Origin: Rhizobium croatiense
GTDB lineage: Bacteria > Pseudomonadota > Alphaproteobacteria > Rhizobiales > Rhizobiaceae
Assembly (NCBI RefSeq): GCF_019793465.1
Contig: NZ_JAILYJ010000013.1
Location: forward strand, 1-64,000
DNA length: 64,000 nt
Reading direction: 5' to 3'
Below the pieces are notes generated by a model. It was not told the DNA's origin. It ran no database searches and saw only the letters and a list, made by a program, of their open reading frames with translations. Below are positions 43,354 through 51,281 of the stretch, one piece after another. A program made the translations under genes and the position numbers. Position 1 is the stretch's first letter. The number at the start of each line of letters is the position of its first letter.

Positions 43354-44193
43354 CTATTCGGCAGCAACAAGGCGCGCCGAACGGGTTCCCGATGAGAGGC
43401 CGCGCACCAGCGTTGCGACCGCCTGAACCGTGTCCGCCGTCGCCTTGCCGTCCTTGGTCAGGCTGGTGGCGACCTGATTGACGATGGCGGTGCCGACGAC
43501 GACGCCGTCTGCCGATCCGCCGATGACCTTGGCATGTTCCGCCGTCTTGACGCCGAAGCCGACGCAGACGGGCAGCTCGGTATGCTGCTTGATGCGCTGG
43601 ACGGCGCCCGAAACCAGCGACGGATCGGGCAGCGCCGAGCCGGTGATGCCGTTCATCGAGACGTAGTAGACAAAGCCCGAGGTATTTTTCAGCACGGCGG
43701 GCAGGCGCTTCTCATCGGTAGTCGGCGTTGCCAGGCGGATAAAATTGATGCCCTTGCGGATCGCCGGAATGCAGAGCTCGTCATCCATCTCGGGCGGCAG
43801 GTCGACGACGATCAGGCCGTCGATGCCGACGGCGAGCGCATCATCAAGAAACTTTTCGACGCCGTAGATATAGATCGGATTGTAATAGCCCATCATCACG
43901 ATCGGCGTCGCATCGTCGGTCTTGCGGAAATCGGCCGCCAGCTGCAGCGTCTTCTTCAGCGTCTGGCCGCCTTTCAGGGCGCGCTGGCCAGCCAGCTGGA
44001 TCGCCGGGCCGTCAGCCATCGGATCGGAAAAGGGCATGCCGAGCTCGATGATGTCGGAGCCCGCCTCCGGCAGCGCCTTCATGATGCCGAGAGAGGTGTC
44101 GTAATCAGGATCGCCGCCCATGAAATAGGTCACGAGCGCCGGACGGCCCTCGGCCTTCAGCTCGGCGAAGCGTTTGTCCATGCGTGCGGTCAT
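43354..44193 (-). CDS. trpA: Tryptophan synthase alpha subunit
   Basis: 279 residues. Beta/alpha barrel cleaving indole-3-glycerol phosphate. Catalytic Glu in 'IIELGMPFSDPMADGP' and Asp in the same segment (cited here in part: ELGMPFSDP) plus 'GFGVKTAEH' phosphate loop are present. Three bases separate it from the trpB stop, so the complex partners are made together. Confidence 0.97.
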   Translation of the reverse strand: MTARMDKRFAELKAEGRPALVTYFMGGDPDYDTSLGIMKALPEAGSDIIELGMPFSDPMADGPAIQLAGQRALKGGQTLKKTLQLAADFRKTDDATPIVMMGYYNPIYIYGVEKFLDDALAVGIDGLIVVDLPPEMDDELCIPAIRKGINFIRLATPTTDEKRLPAVLKNTSGFVYYVSMNGITGSALPDPSLVSGAVQRIKQHTELPVCVGFGVKTAEHAKVIGGSADGVVVGTAIVNQVATSLTKDGKATADTVQAVATLVRGLSSGTRSARLVAAE

Positions 44194-44196
44194 GTC

Positions 44197-45417
44197 TTAC
44201 AGTCCCATTCCCAGAATCTTGCCGACGGTGAAGATATCCTTGTCGCCGCGGCCGGAGAGATTCATCAGGATGATCTCGTCCTTGCCCATCGTCGGCGCGC
44301 GCTTGATCACTTCGGCAATCGCATGCGCGGCCTCGAGCGCCGGGATGATGCCTTCGAGGCGGGTCAGGGTCTGGAAGGCCTCGAGCGCTTCGTGATCCAT
44401 GATCGGCACATAGTCGACCCGGCCGATATCACTGAGCCACGAATGTTCCGGGCCGATGCCGGGATAATCGAGACCGGCCGAAATCGAATGGCCTTCCTTG
44501 ATCTGTCCGTCGCCGTCCTGCAGAAGATAGGTGCGGTTGCCGTGCAGCACGCCCGGCGAGCCGGCGGTGATCGACGCGCAATGTTCGTCGCCCTGCAGGC
44601 CCTTGCCGCCGGCTTCGACGCCGACGATCTTGACGGAGGAATCGTCGAGGAAGGGGTGGAAGATGCCGATCGCGTTCGAACCGCCGCCGACGGCCGCAAC
44701 GACGAGATCGGGAAGGCGGCCTTCGGCTGCCAGCATCTGCTCTTTCGCTTCCGTGCCGATCACCGACTGGAAATCGCGGACCATCTCCGGATAGGGATGC
44801 GGACCGGCCGCCGTGCCGATCAGGTAGTAGGTATCCTCGACATTGGTGACCCAATCGCGGAGCGCCTCGTTCATGGCGTCCTTCAGCGTGCCGCTGCCGG
44901 CGGTCACCGGTTTGACTTCGGCGCCGAGCAGCTTCATGCGGAAAACGTTCGGCGCCTGACGTTCGACGTCGGTGGCGCCCATATAGACGACGCAGGGAAG
45001 GCCGAAGCGGGCGGCAACCGTGGCGGAGGCGACACCGTGCTGGCCGGCACCGGTTTCGGCGATGAGCCGCGTCTTGCCCATGCGCTTGGCAAGCAGGATC
45101 TGGCCAATGCAATTGTTGATCTTGTGCGAACCGGTGTGGTTCAGCTCCTCGCGCTTGAAATAGATCTTCGCGCCGCCGAGTTCGGCCGTCAGTCGCTCGG
45201 CAAAATAGAGCGGGCTCGGGCGGCCGATGTAGTGCGCGCCGAGATGCTTCAATTCGGCCTGAAAGACCGGATCGGTCTTCGCCTTGTTCCACTCGTCCTG
45301 CAGGTCGAGAATCAGCGGCATCAATGTTTCGGCAACGAAACGACCGCCATAAATGCCGAAGCGGCCATCTTCATCGGGGCCGGAACGGAAGGAATTCGGT
45401 TTAGGCGTCTCGTTCAC
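44197..45417 (-). CDS. trpB: Tryptophan synthase beta subunit
   Basis: 406 residues. PLP enzyme joining indole and serine; the PLP lysine is Lys99 in 'ELNHTGSHKINN', and 'GGGSNAIG' binds the cofactor phosphate. GTG at 45417 is chosen because AGGGAG lies six bases upstream, whereas a TTG two codons earlier sits on that ribosome site. trpF ends three bases before it. Confidence 0.97.
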   Translation of the reverse strand: MNETPKPNSFRSGPDEDGRFGIYGGRFVAETLMPLILDLQDEWNKAKTDPVFQAELKHLGAHYIGRPSPLYFAERLTAELGGAKIYFKREELNHTGSHKINNCIGQILLAKRMGKTRLIAETGAGQHGVASATVAARFGLPCVVYMGATDVERQAPNVFRMKLLGAEVKPVTAGSGTLKDAMNEALRDWVTNVEDTYYLIGTAAGPHPYPEMVRDFQSVIGTEAKEQMLAAEGRLPDLVVAAVGGGSNAIGIFHPFLDDSSVKIVGVEAGGKGLQGDEHCASITAGSPGVLHGNRTYLLQDGDGQIKEGHSISAGLDYPGIGPEHSWLSDIGRVDYVPIMDHEALEAFQTLTRLEGIIPALEAAHAIAEVIKRAPTMGKDEIILMNLSGRGDKDIFTVGKILGMGL

Positions 45418-45419
45418 TC

Positions 45420-46088
45420 TCAACTCCCTGAGGCCATGACAGGCGCATCCGCCTTTTCGACCGCATCGAAAAATTCATCGATCAATGCAACGCTTTTCAC
45501 CCCGGGCTCGGTTTCGACACCCGAGGAGACGTCGATACCACGCGCCTTGGTGTTCGCCAGCGCATCCGCGACATTGTTCTTGTTCAGGCCGCCGGACAGC
45601 ATGTAGTCGATGCTCTCGTCGATCCAACCGAGAAGGCTCCAGTCGAAGGAAATACCGTTGCCACCCGGCAGTTCGGAACCTTTGGGCGCTTTCGCATCGA
45701 ACAGGAAACGGTCGGCGATGCCGATATAGGCCTCGACCCGCTTCAGATCGTCGGCGGTGCGCACCGAAAAGACCTTCATGACTGGCAAGCCATAGAGCGC
45801 CTTTATGGTCAGCACATGTTCGGGGCTTTCGCTGCCGTGGAGCTGCAGAATATCCGGCTTCAACAGCGAGACGATCTCGTCCAGCTCGTCATTGGTGGGA
45901 TCGACGACGACAGCGACGATTTTCGCCTTACCGCGCGCGGGTTCGGCAAGTTTTGCCGCCACGTCCGGCTCGATGTAGCGCGGGCTCTTTTCAAAGAAGA
46001 TAAAACCGATATGGGTCGCGCCGCGTTTCAGCGCGCGATCAATCGCTTCCGGCGTCTTCAAGCCACAGATTTTGATATCCGGTTTCAT
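45420..46088 (-). CDS. trpF: Phosphoribosylanthranilate isomerase
   Basis: 222 residues. Barrel isomerase of tryptophan synthesis. Catalytic Cys in 'KICGLKTPEA' and Asp in 'VVVDPTNDE' are present, and 'LSGGLNKNNV' is the phosphate loop. First gene of trpFBA-accD-folC. The trpE, trpD and trpC genes are not in the window, the split arrangement usual in rhizobia. No leader peptide or attenuator is evident in the 75 bases before it. Confidence 0.96.
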   Translation of the reverse strand: MKPDIKICGLKTPEAIDRALKRGATHIGFIFFEKSPRYIEPDVAAKLAEPARGKAKIVAVVVDPTNDELDEIVSLLKPDILQLHGSESPEHVLTIKALYGLPVMKVFSVRTADDLKRVEAYIGIADRFLFDAKAPKGSELPGGNGISFDWSLLGWIDESIDYMLSGGLNKNNVADALANTKARGIDVSSGVETEPGVKSVALIDEFFDAVEKADAPVMASGS

Positions 46089-46163
46089 GGCAGCGAAGTG
46101 ACACGAAATGCGGCAAGAGTCGAGCCAATTTGCATGGGAAGCTGTATTTAGCGCGGCGTTCGA

Positions 46164-46922
46164 CTAATTAAAATCAATGGCGTGCAGCTGGCTGCCATGC
46201 CGCTTCAGCCAGGCTTTCGCCTCCTCCATCCCGGGACAAAGCTTGCGGCAAAGCGCCCAGAAGCGCGGCCCGTGGTTCATTTCCTTGAGGTGGGCGACCT
46301 CGTGAGCGGCAAGATAATCGATCACCGCAGGCGGCGCCATGACGATCCGCCAGGAAAAACTCAAATTTCCCTCCGACGAGCAGGAACCCCAGCGGCTGCG
46401 GGTATCCTTCATCGAGATCGAGCGGATCGGCGCCCGGATGGTTGCGGCATGCATCGCCGCCAGTTTCTCGAGATCGGTGCGCGCTTCCTTCTTGAGAAAC
46501 GCCGCGACACGCCGCCCCATATGCTCCGGCATGCCGCTGACGCGCAGGACCGGTCCGTTCTCCGCCAAGACCACCTCCGTCAATCCGCGCAGGCTGCCGG
46601 AATGCTCGATCCGATGGGAAACGCCGCGCAAGAGGATCCTGCCGCCATCGCGCAGGCCGCCATCGGTCGAGAATTTGGCAAGCTTGGTGAGCAGCCAGCC
46701 CTGGTGACGGTCAAGGAAGGCATTGACCTCGCGCGGTGCAAGCCCTTTCGGAACCGTCATCTTCAAGGCCCGGCCGCCCGGCTCGATGCGCAGGGTAATA
46801 CGCGTCGCCTGTTCATGATGCTTAATGGTGAGAGGCATCAGCCGGCCGGCGACATCAAGCGTCCGCGTTTCGGGCGGAGCCAGCTTGCGCGCCTTTGGCC
46901 GTGTTTTCAGAAGCGGAAACAT
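46164..46922 (-). CDS. YgjP-type zinc metallopeptidase (DUF45/M48-like)
   Basis: 252 residues without signal peptide or membrane segment. The C-terminal zinc site is HEVAH (His207 and His211) with third ligand His217 in 'MNHGPRFW', and 'SRWGSCSSEGNLSFSWR' is the family signature upstream. Homologues are soluble gluzincins related to SprT/WSS1-type proteases; substrate unknown. A 16-bp perfect palindrome lies 15 bases before the start (46938-46953). Monocistronic. Confidence 0.85.
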   Translation of the reverse strand: MFPLLKTRPKARKLAPPETRTLDVAGRLMPLTIKHHEQATRITLRIEPGGRALKMTVPKGLAPREVNAFLDRHQGWLLTKLAKFSTDGGLRDGGRILLRGVSHRIEHSGSLRGLTEVVLAENGPVLRVSGMPEHMGRRVAAFLKKEARTDLEKLAAMHAATIRAPIRSISMKDTRSRWGSCSSEGNLSFSWRIVMAPPAVIDYLAAHEVAHLKEMNHGPRFWALCRKLCPGMEEAKAWLKRHGSQLHAIDFN

Positions 46923-46937
46923 GGGTGTTTTCTATAC

Positions 46938-46953
46938 GATTCGCCGGCGAATC
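46938..46953. repeat. 16-bp palindrome with two GANTC sites
   Basis: GATTCGCCGGCGAATC, fully self-complementary, just upstream of the metallopeptidase gene. Each end contains a GANTC site for the cell-cycle methyltransferase CcrM. Could be an operator sensitive to methylation. Confidence 0.4.
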
Positions 46954-46980
46954 TAAACGATTGCCCGGCAGGCAGACGTG

Positions 46981-47010
46981 GAAAAACCGGCATCGGTCAA
47001 GATGCCGGTC
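46981..47010 (-). terminator. Terminator downstream of the DUF2852 gene
   Basis: Minus-strand stem CCGGCATC / GATGCCGG (plus 47001-47008 and 46987-46994) with a 6-base loop, followed by five T. Confidence 0.85.
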
Positions 47011-47031
47011 ATCGCTTCATCACTCAATCGC

Positions 47032-47469
47032 TCACGGCGTCTGAAATTCCGCGACCGGGCCGCCGTTATCGTCGCGCTTGGCATTCCTGCGGTCACGCAT
47101 GAAACGGTCGAACTCTTCCTGGTCCTTGGCGCGGCGGAGTTCACGCAGATACTCGTCGAATTCCTTGCGCATTTCATCGAGCTTGCGGCGCTCCTCCTCG
47201 ATCCGGTCAAGTTCGGCCTTACGCCAGTCGTCGAAAGCGACGTTGCCGGTCGAGAAATGCGGGCGGTGATGGCCATGCGAACGGCGGCAGGAGGCAAAGA
47301 AGCCGTCGGTCGCCTGGTTTACGTCGCGCTTGAAGCCGCGCAGACGCTCGCCGAAGATGATGTAGGCAAGCATGGCCAGACCCAGAGGCCAGAAAACCAT
47401 GAAGCCGAGAATCATCAGGGCAATGGTAGCCGGAGTCCAATCCGGTCGAAGCAATGCTGACTGGTTCAT
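47032..47469 (-). CDS. DUF2852 family membrane protein
   Basis: 145 residues. One membrane segment near the N-terminus (about 14-37, 'TPATIALMILGFMVFWPLGLAM' in part: ALMILGFMVFWPLG), then a cytoplasmic, highly charged coiled-coil (about 80-130, 'DRIEEERRKLDEMRKEFDEY'). I recognise the layout as DUF2852, common in Rhizobiales, function unknown. The ATG at 47469 is preferred over an upstream in-frame one, as the membrane segment then sits at the normal place and GAGGA precedes it. Confidence 0.8.
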   Translation of the reverse strand: MNQSALLRPDWTPATIALMILGFMVFWPLGLAMLAYIIFGERLRGFKRDVNQATDGFFASCRRSHGHHRPHFSTGNVAFDDWRKAELDRIEEERRKLDEMRKEFDEYLRELRRAKDQEEFDRFMRDRRNAKRDDNGGPVAEFQTP

Positions 47470-47612
47470 CGTGCGGTATCCTCGCGTTCTGCGCCCGGCA
47501 AGATGCCGAACGCTGAAATCGATGTGGTTACCGCAATAGCAGGCTTCAAGACGATTGCCCGCGAAATCGGACAAAGTCTTGAATCCATTTTTCTAATTCA
47601 GCTGGCCCTGAT

Positions 47613-48893
47613 TTACGCCGTCCGGCCGCCCTTGATGACGCGCGGCACCGGGCGGCGCTTGACCGTGGCACGCGAATGCTGGCTGACGAAATTGACGATG
47701 CGCGGCGCGATCTCGCGGCGGAAACGCGAGCCATTGAAAACACCGTAATGGCCGACATCCGGCTGGAGATAATGCATACGCATATCCTCGGGAATGTTCA
47801 CGCAGATGGTCTGCGCCGCCTTGGTCTGGCCGACGCCCGAGATGTCGTCATTCTCACCTTCAACGGTCAGAAGCGCGACGTTGCGGATCGCCGCGGCATC
47901 GACGCGTTTGCAGCGATGCATCAATTCACCCTTCGGGAGCGAATGCTTCATGAAGACCTGTTCGACCGTTTGCAGGTAGAATTCGGCCGTCAAATCCATC
48001 ACCGCCAGATATTCGTCGTAGAAATCGCGATGTTTTTCCGGTTCGCCGTCGTTCTTCACGAGGTGCATGAAGAATTCCTTGTGGGCGACGAGGTGCCGGT
48101 CGAGGTTCATCGACATGAAGCCGGAAAGCTGCAGGAATCCCGGATAGACAGGCCGCATGAAGCCCGGCTGCGGCCAGGGCACATTCATGATGACATTGTC
48201 GGAAAACCACTGCAGCGACCGTTCCTGGGCGAGCTTGTTGACGGCGGTCGGATTGATACGCGTATCGATAGGCCCCCCCATCAGCGTCATCGAGGATGGC
48301 GAGAGCGGATCGTTGGCTTCCTCCATCACCGCGGCTGCGACCAGCACCGGGACGGACGGCTGACAGACGGCGATCACATGCGTGTCGTGACCGAGAAAAT
48401 GCAGCATCTCGATGATGTAATCGACGTAATCGTCGAAATCGAACGTGCCTTCCGTCATCGGCACCATACGGGCGTCGATCCAGTCGGTGATGTAAACATC
48501 GGCGTTCGGAAGCAGCGCCTCGACCGTGCCGCGCAACAGCGTCGCATAGTGACCGGACATCGGCGCCACGATCAGAATGCGCGGGTCGCTGGCGCGGCCG
48601 GGCGGAACGTTCCGCGCGAAATGCAGCAGATTGCAGAAGGAGCGCGACCAGATGACCTCTTCACGAACGGAAACCGTCTGGTCGCCGATCGTCGTCTGCT
48701 TCAAGCCGAATTCCGGCTTGCCGTAGCGGCGTGTCGTGCGTTCGAACATTTCGAGGCTTGCCGCGATCGTTCGGCCGAACGGGGTGTGGGCAAACGGGTT
48801 CAGTGGATTGGCATAGGCAAAACGCATGATATCCGCCGCGGCGCGAAACGGCGCCATGGCAGCATGATTCAATTCATAAAGCTGATAAAACAT
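47613..48893 (-). CDS. phaZ: Intracellular polyhydroxyalkanoate depolymerase
   Basis: 426 residues, no signal peptide, so an intracellular depolymerase. Alpha/beta-hydrolase fold with Cys177 as nucleophile in 'VIAVCQPSVP', the lipase-box variant with Cys typical of cytoplasmic PhaZ, and 'QPDVGHYGVFNGSRF' carrying the catalytic His. It mobilises stored poly-3-hydroxybutyrate, relevant to rhizobial survival and bacteroid carbon balance. The synthase phaC and the phasins are elsewhere. Start ATG 48893; family N-terminus 'MFYQLYELNHAAMAPFR'. Confidence 0.93.
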   Translation of the reverse strand: MFYQLYELNHAAMAPFRAAADIMRFAYANPLNPFAHTPFGRTIAASLEMFERTTRRYGKPEFGLKQTTIGDQTVSVREEVIWSRSFCNLLHFARNVPPGRASDPRILIVAPMSGHYATLLRGTVEALLPNADVYITDWIDARMVPMTEGTFDFDDYVDYIIEMLHFLGHDTHVIAVCQPSVPVLVAAAVMEEANDPLSPSSMTLMGGPIDTRINPTAVNKLAQERSLQWFSDNVIMNVPWPQPGFMRPVYPGFLQLSGFMSMNLDRHLVAHKEFFMHLVKNDGEPEKHRDFYDEYLAVMDLTAEFYLQTVEQVFMKHSLPKGELMHRCKRVDAAAIRNVALLTVEGENDDISGVGQTKAAQTICVNIPEDMRMHYLQPDVGHYGVFNGSRFRREIAPRIVNFVSQHSRATVKRRPVPRVIKGGRTA

Positions 48894-49098
48894 ACAAGGC
48901 GCCGCCTTTCTCTATCGAAAAGATGACGTCGATTGATGGACATCGAATTTCTTTCCGCACGCTGGCACGTAACGCAGACTAACAGGTTTTTGTTGCACAG
49001 CAACATGGACGTGCCGAACCTGCACAGGAAATGCCAGAGTGTTGATCCCTGGCATCACCATAGAACTGAAAGCTTAAGCTTCAGCGCAGTTAGCATCG

Positions 49099-49941
49099 TT
49101 AACGATCGGCAACGAAGCTCTGCTTCTGGCTGCCGAGGCCTTCGATGCCGAGCTCGACGACATCGCCGTCCCGGAGATAGCGCGGCGGCTTCATGCCCAT
49201 GCCCACACCGGGCGGCGTGCCTGTCGAGATGACGTCGCCCGGATGCAGCGACATGAACTGGCTGAGATAGGAAACAATGTGGGCGACGCCGTAGACCATC
49301 GTCCTCGAGGAGCCGTTCTGCATCGTCTGGCCGTTGACCTTCAACCACATGCCGAGGTTCTGCGGGTCGGCAATCTCGTCCTTGGTAACAAGCCAGGGGC
49401 CGATCGGTCCGAATGTGTCGCAGGACTTGCCCTTGGTCCACTGGCCGGCGCGTTCCGTCTGGAAGGCGCGTTCGGAAACGTCGTGCGAGACGCAGTAACC
49501 GGCGACGTAGTCGAGCGCGTCGGCTTCGCCGACGTATTTCGCGGTTTTGCCGATGACGACGCCGAGCTCGACTTCCCAATCGGTCTTTTCCGAACCGCGC
49601 GGGATGAGAACGGTGTCGTTCGGGCCTGTTATGGCCGACGTCGCCTTCATGAAGATCACCGGCTCCGGCGGCACGGTGGCGCCGGTTTCGGCGGCGTGGT
49701 CGGAGAAATTGAGGCCGATGCAGATGAATTTGCCGGTGCCGGCAACACAGGCGCCGATGCGCCCGGGAGCAAGTTCGGGAAGGCTGTTCGGATCGATCGC
49801 CGCGATCTTTGCAAGGCCCGCCGGCGAGATCGCCTCGCCGCCGATATCGGCGACATGACCGGAGAGATCGCGGATTTTGCCATCGGCATCGAGAAGTGCC
49901 GGTTTTTCACGACCTGCTTCGCCAACACGCATCAGCTTCAT
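49099..49941 (-). CDS. Fumarylacetoacetate hydrolase family protein
   Basis: 280 residues. FAH-type hydrolase with 'CIGLNFSDHAAETG', metal-binding acidic residues in 'DWEVELGVVIG' and 'DVSERAFQTERAGQWTKGKS' (cited in part), and the closing 'GTPPGVGMGMKPP'. The size and opening 'MKLMRVGEAGREKPALLD' fit the branch with 2,4-diketo-3-deoxy-L-fuconate hydrolase and so-called ureidoglycolate lyases; the substrate cannot be fixed as no pathway genes flank it. ATG at 49941 follows GGAGGA. Confidence 0.88.
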   Translation of the reverse strand: MKLMRVGEAGREKPALLDADGKIRDLSGHVADIGGEAISPAGLAKIAAIDPNSLPELAPGRIGACVAGTGKFICIGLNFSDHAAETGATVPPEPVIFMKATSAITGPNDTVLIPRGSEKTDWEVELGVVIGKTAKYVGEADALDYVAGYCVSHDVSERAFQTERAGQWTKGKSCDTFGPIGPWLVTKDEIADPQNLGMWLKVNGQTMQNGSSRTMVYGVAHIVSYLSQFMSLHPGDVISTGTPPGVGMGMKPPRYLRDGDVVELGIEGLGSQKQSFVADR

Positions 49942-50287
49942 GGAATTCCTCCTCATCAAAAACGAAGTTGCGATCACCTATGAACGAATTATTCATCGGT
50001 GTCATTACGGCTTTGCCGGGAAGCGGTACGGCCTTCTAGAAAATTTCTGATAGGTCAGGGCCGGCCGGAACGATCTTCGGGCTGCCAGTCTTCCGTCCAT
50101 TTTCCCTTCACCAGCATGCGCAATTCTCCGATCGATTGACTGAAGGGTTCTTTATCCTGCTTCGACGGCGAGAGGTTGCTTTTATGAAGACAGTCTGTGC
50201 ACCCCAACTGCGACGACGCTGCGCTTGCCAAGACTGCGAGGCAGGAAATATGACTTTTCTGCAGTCCAAGATGAGATGGAGTTCGAC
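49942..50287. other. Intergenic region between the FAH-family gene and the DUF2218 gene
   Basis: 346 bp between divergent genes. It must carry both promoters. The only coding-like trace is the short minus-strand remnant at 50055-50117 (separate entry). Other open frames are short and without ribosome sites. Confidence 0.5.
50055..50117 (-). pseudogene. Possible remnant of a glutathionyl-hydroquinone reductase gene (5' end only)
   Basis: A 20-codon frame with ATG at 50117 behind a good CGGAGAA ribosome site. Its first 13 residues, MLVKGKWTEDWQP, look like the conserved start of the YqjG/ECM4 glutathione-S-transferase family; the sequence then loses similarity and stops, and no continuation is seen in any frame before the next gene. 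It looks like a start region left after deletion. Similarity is judged from memory and the piece is very short. Confidence 0.35.
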
Positions 50288-50572
50288 ATGCACCTCTCCA
50301 AGGCAACCGTGCGCACCGAACATGCAAGCCGCTACCTGCAGCAGCTCTGCAAACATTGGAGCCACAAGTTCAGCGTCGATTTCGACCCGCACAGGGGCCG
50401 GGTTCCGTTCAGCGATAGCGCTGAAGTGACCTTTGCCGCGAGTGATGCGGGCCTGACCATGATGCTTTCTGTTGCCGATCCCGCGCAGCAGGCAAGGATG
50501 CAGGGCGTCATCGACGATCACCTGAAGCGCTTCGCCTTTCGCGAGGAACTCGACATCGTCTGGACGGACTGA
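50288..50572 (+). CDS. DUF2218 domain protein
   Basis: 94 residues, single DUF2218 domain ('ASRYLQQLCKHWSHKF' then 'GRVPFSDS'). Small soluble protein, function unknown; in other genomes it occurs with siderophore or iron-related genes, which are absent here. ATG at 50288 follows GGAG by seven bases; an ATG four codons earlier is possible. 42 bases before the nitroreductase gene. Confidence 0.85.
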   Translation: MHLSKATVRTEHASRYLQQLCKHWSHKFSVDFDPHRGRVPFSDSAEVTFAASDAGLTMMLSVADPAQQARMQGVIDDHLKRFAFREELDIVWTD

Positions 50573-50614
50573 CCCGAACCTGATCCGAATTTCTGCCCCG
50601 ACCCCGGAACAATT

Positions 50615-51214
50615 ATGACGAAGAGCAATAACCGCGAATCCCAATATCCCATCGATCCGATTTTTCTCAACCGCTGGTCGCCGCGCGCCTTCACCGGCGA
50701 GATTATCGAGGAGGCACAGCTTCTCAGCCTGCTCGACGCCGCCCACTGGGCGCCGTCTTCTTCCAACCAGCAGCCCTGGCGCTTCGTCTATGCCCTGAAA
50801 GGTTCGGAACATTGGGAGAAATTCGCCGCATTGCTCGTCGATGCCAATCAGGAATGGGCGAAGAATGCGTCAGCGCTGATCTTCGTCCTGTCGCGCAGCT
50901 TCACCGGAGTTGCCGGTTCCGGCGAGGAAAAGCCGAGCTACACGCATTCCTTCGATGCCGGCGCGGCATGGGGCCACCTGGCGCTGCAGGCGCGCCTCTC
51001 CGGTTTCTACGCCCATGGCATGGGCGGTATCAAACACGAAGACATCATGAAGACCTTCGGCATTCCCGAGGGGTACAGGGTCGAGGCGGGTGTCGCCGTC
51101 GGCCGGCTGGCCGATAAGGGCGTCCTCTCCGAACGCAACCAGGCGCGCGAATTCCCCAGCCAGCGCAAGCCGCTCTCCGAAGTCGCCTTCAACGGCCGTT
51201 TCGTCGCGAACTGA
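50615..51214 (+). CDS. Nitroreductase family FMN oxidoreductase
   Basis: 199 residues. N-terminal 'NRWSPRAFTGEII' and 'AHWAPSSSNQQPWRFVYA' are the FMN-binding signatures, and 'GVAVGRLADKGVL' closes the domain. Expected to be an NAD(P)H-dependent, FMN-containing homodimer reducing nitro compounds, quinones or enones; natural substrate unknown. Probably co-transcribed with the DUF2218 gene and ended by the terminator at 51234-51266. Confidence 0.9.
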   Translation: MTKSNNRESQYPIDPIFLNRWSPRAFTGEIIEEAQLLSLLDAAHWAPSSSNQQPWRFVYALKGSEHWEKFAALLVDANQEWAKNASALIFVLSRSFTGVAGSGEEKPSYTHSFDAGAAWGHLALQARLSGFYAHGMGGIKHEDIMKTFGIPEGYRVEAGVAVGRLADKGVLSERNQAREFPSQRKPLSEVAFNGRFVAN

Positions 51215-51233
51215 GCGAAACCGGACAAACAAT

Positions 51234-51266
51234 GGCCCCGCGGTTCGAGGACAGCGGGGCCTTTTG
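51234..51266 (+). terminator. Terminator after the nitroreductase gene
   Basis: Stem GGCCCCGC / GCGGGGCC (51234-51241, 51254-51261) with a 12-base loop, then TTTT. gyrB ends 16 bases further on the opposite strand and may also use the stem, though its T tract on that side is poor. Confidence 0.8.
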
Positions 51267-51281
51267 CTGAAAAAATAACGA

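Noticed and set aside
43534..45606. 690-codon open frame on the plus strand
   Set aside because: Antisense to trpA and trpB; no recognisable protein features.
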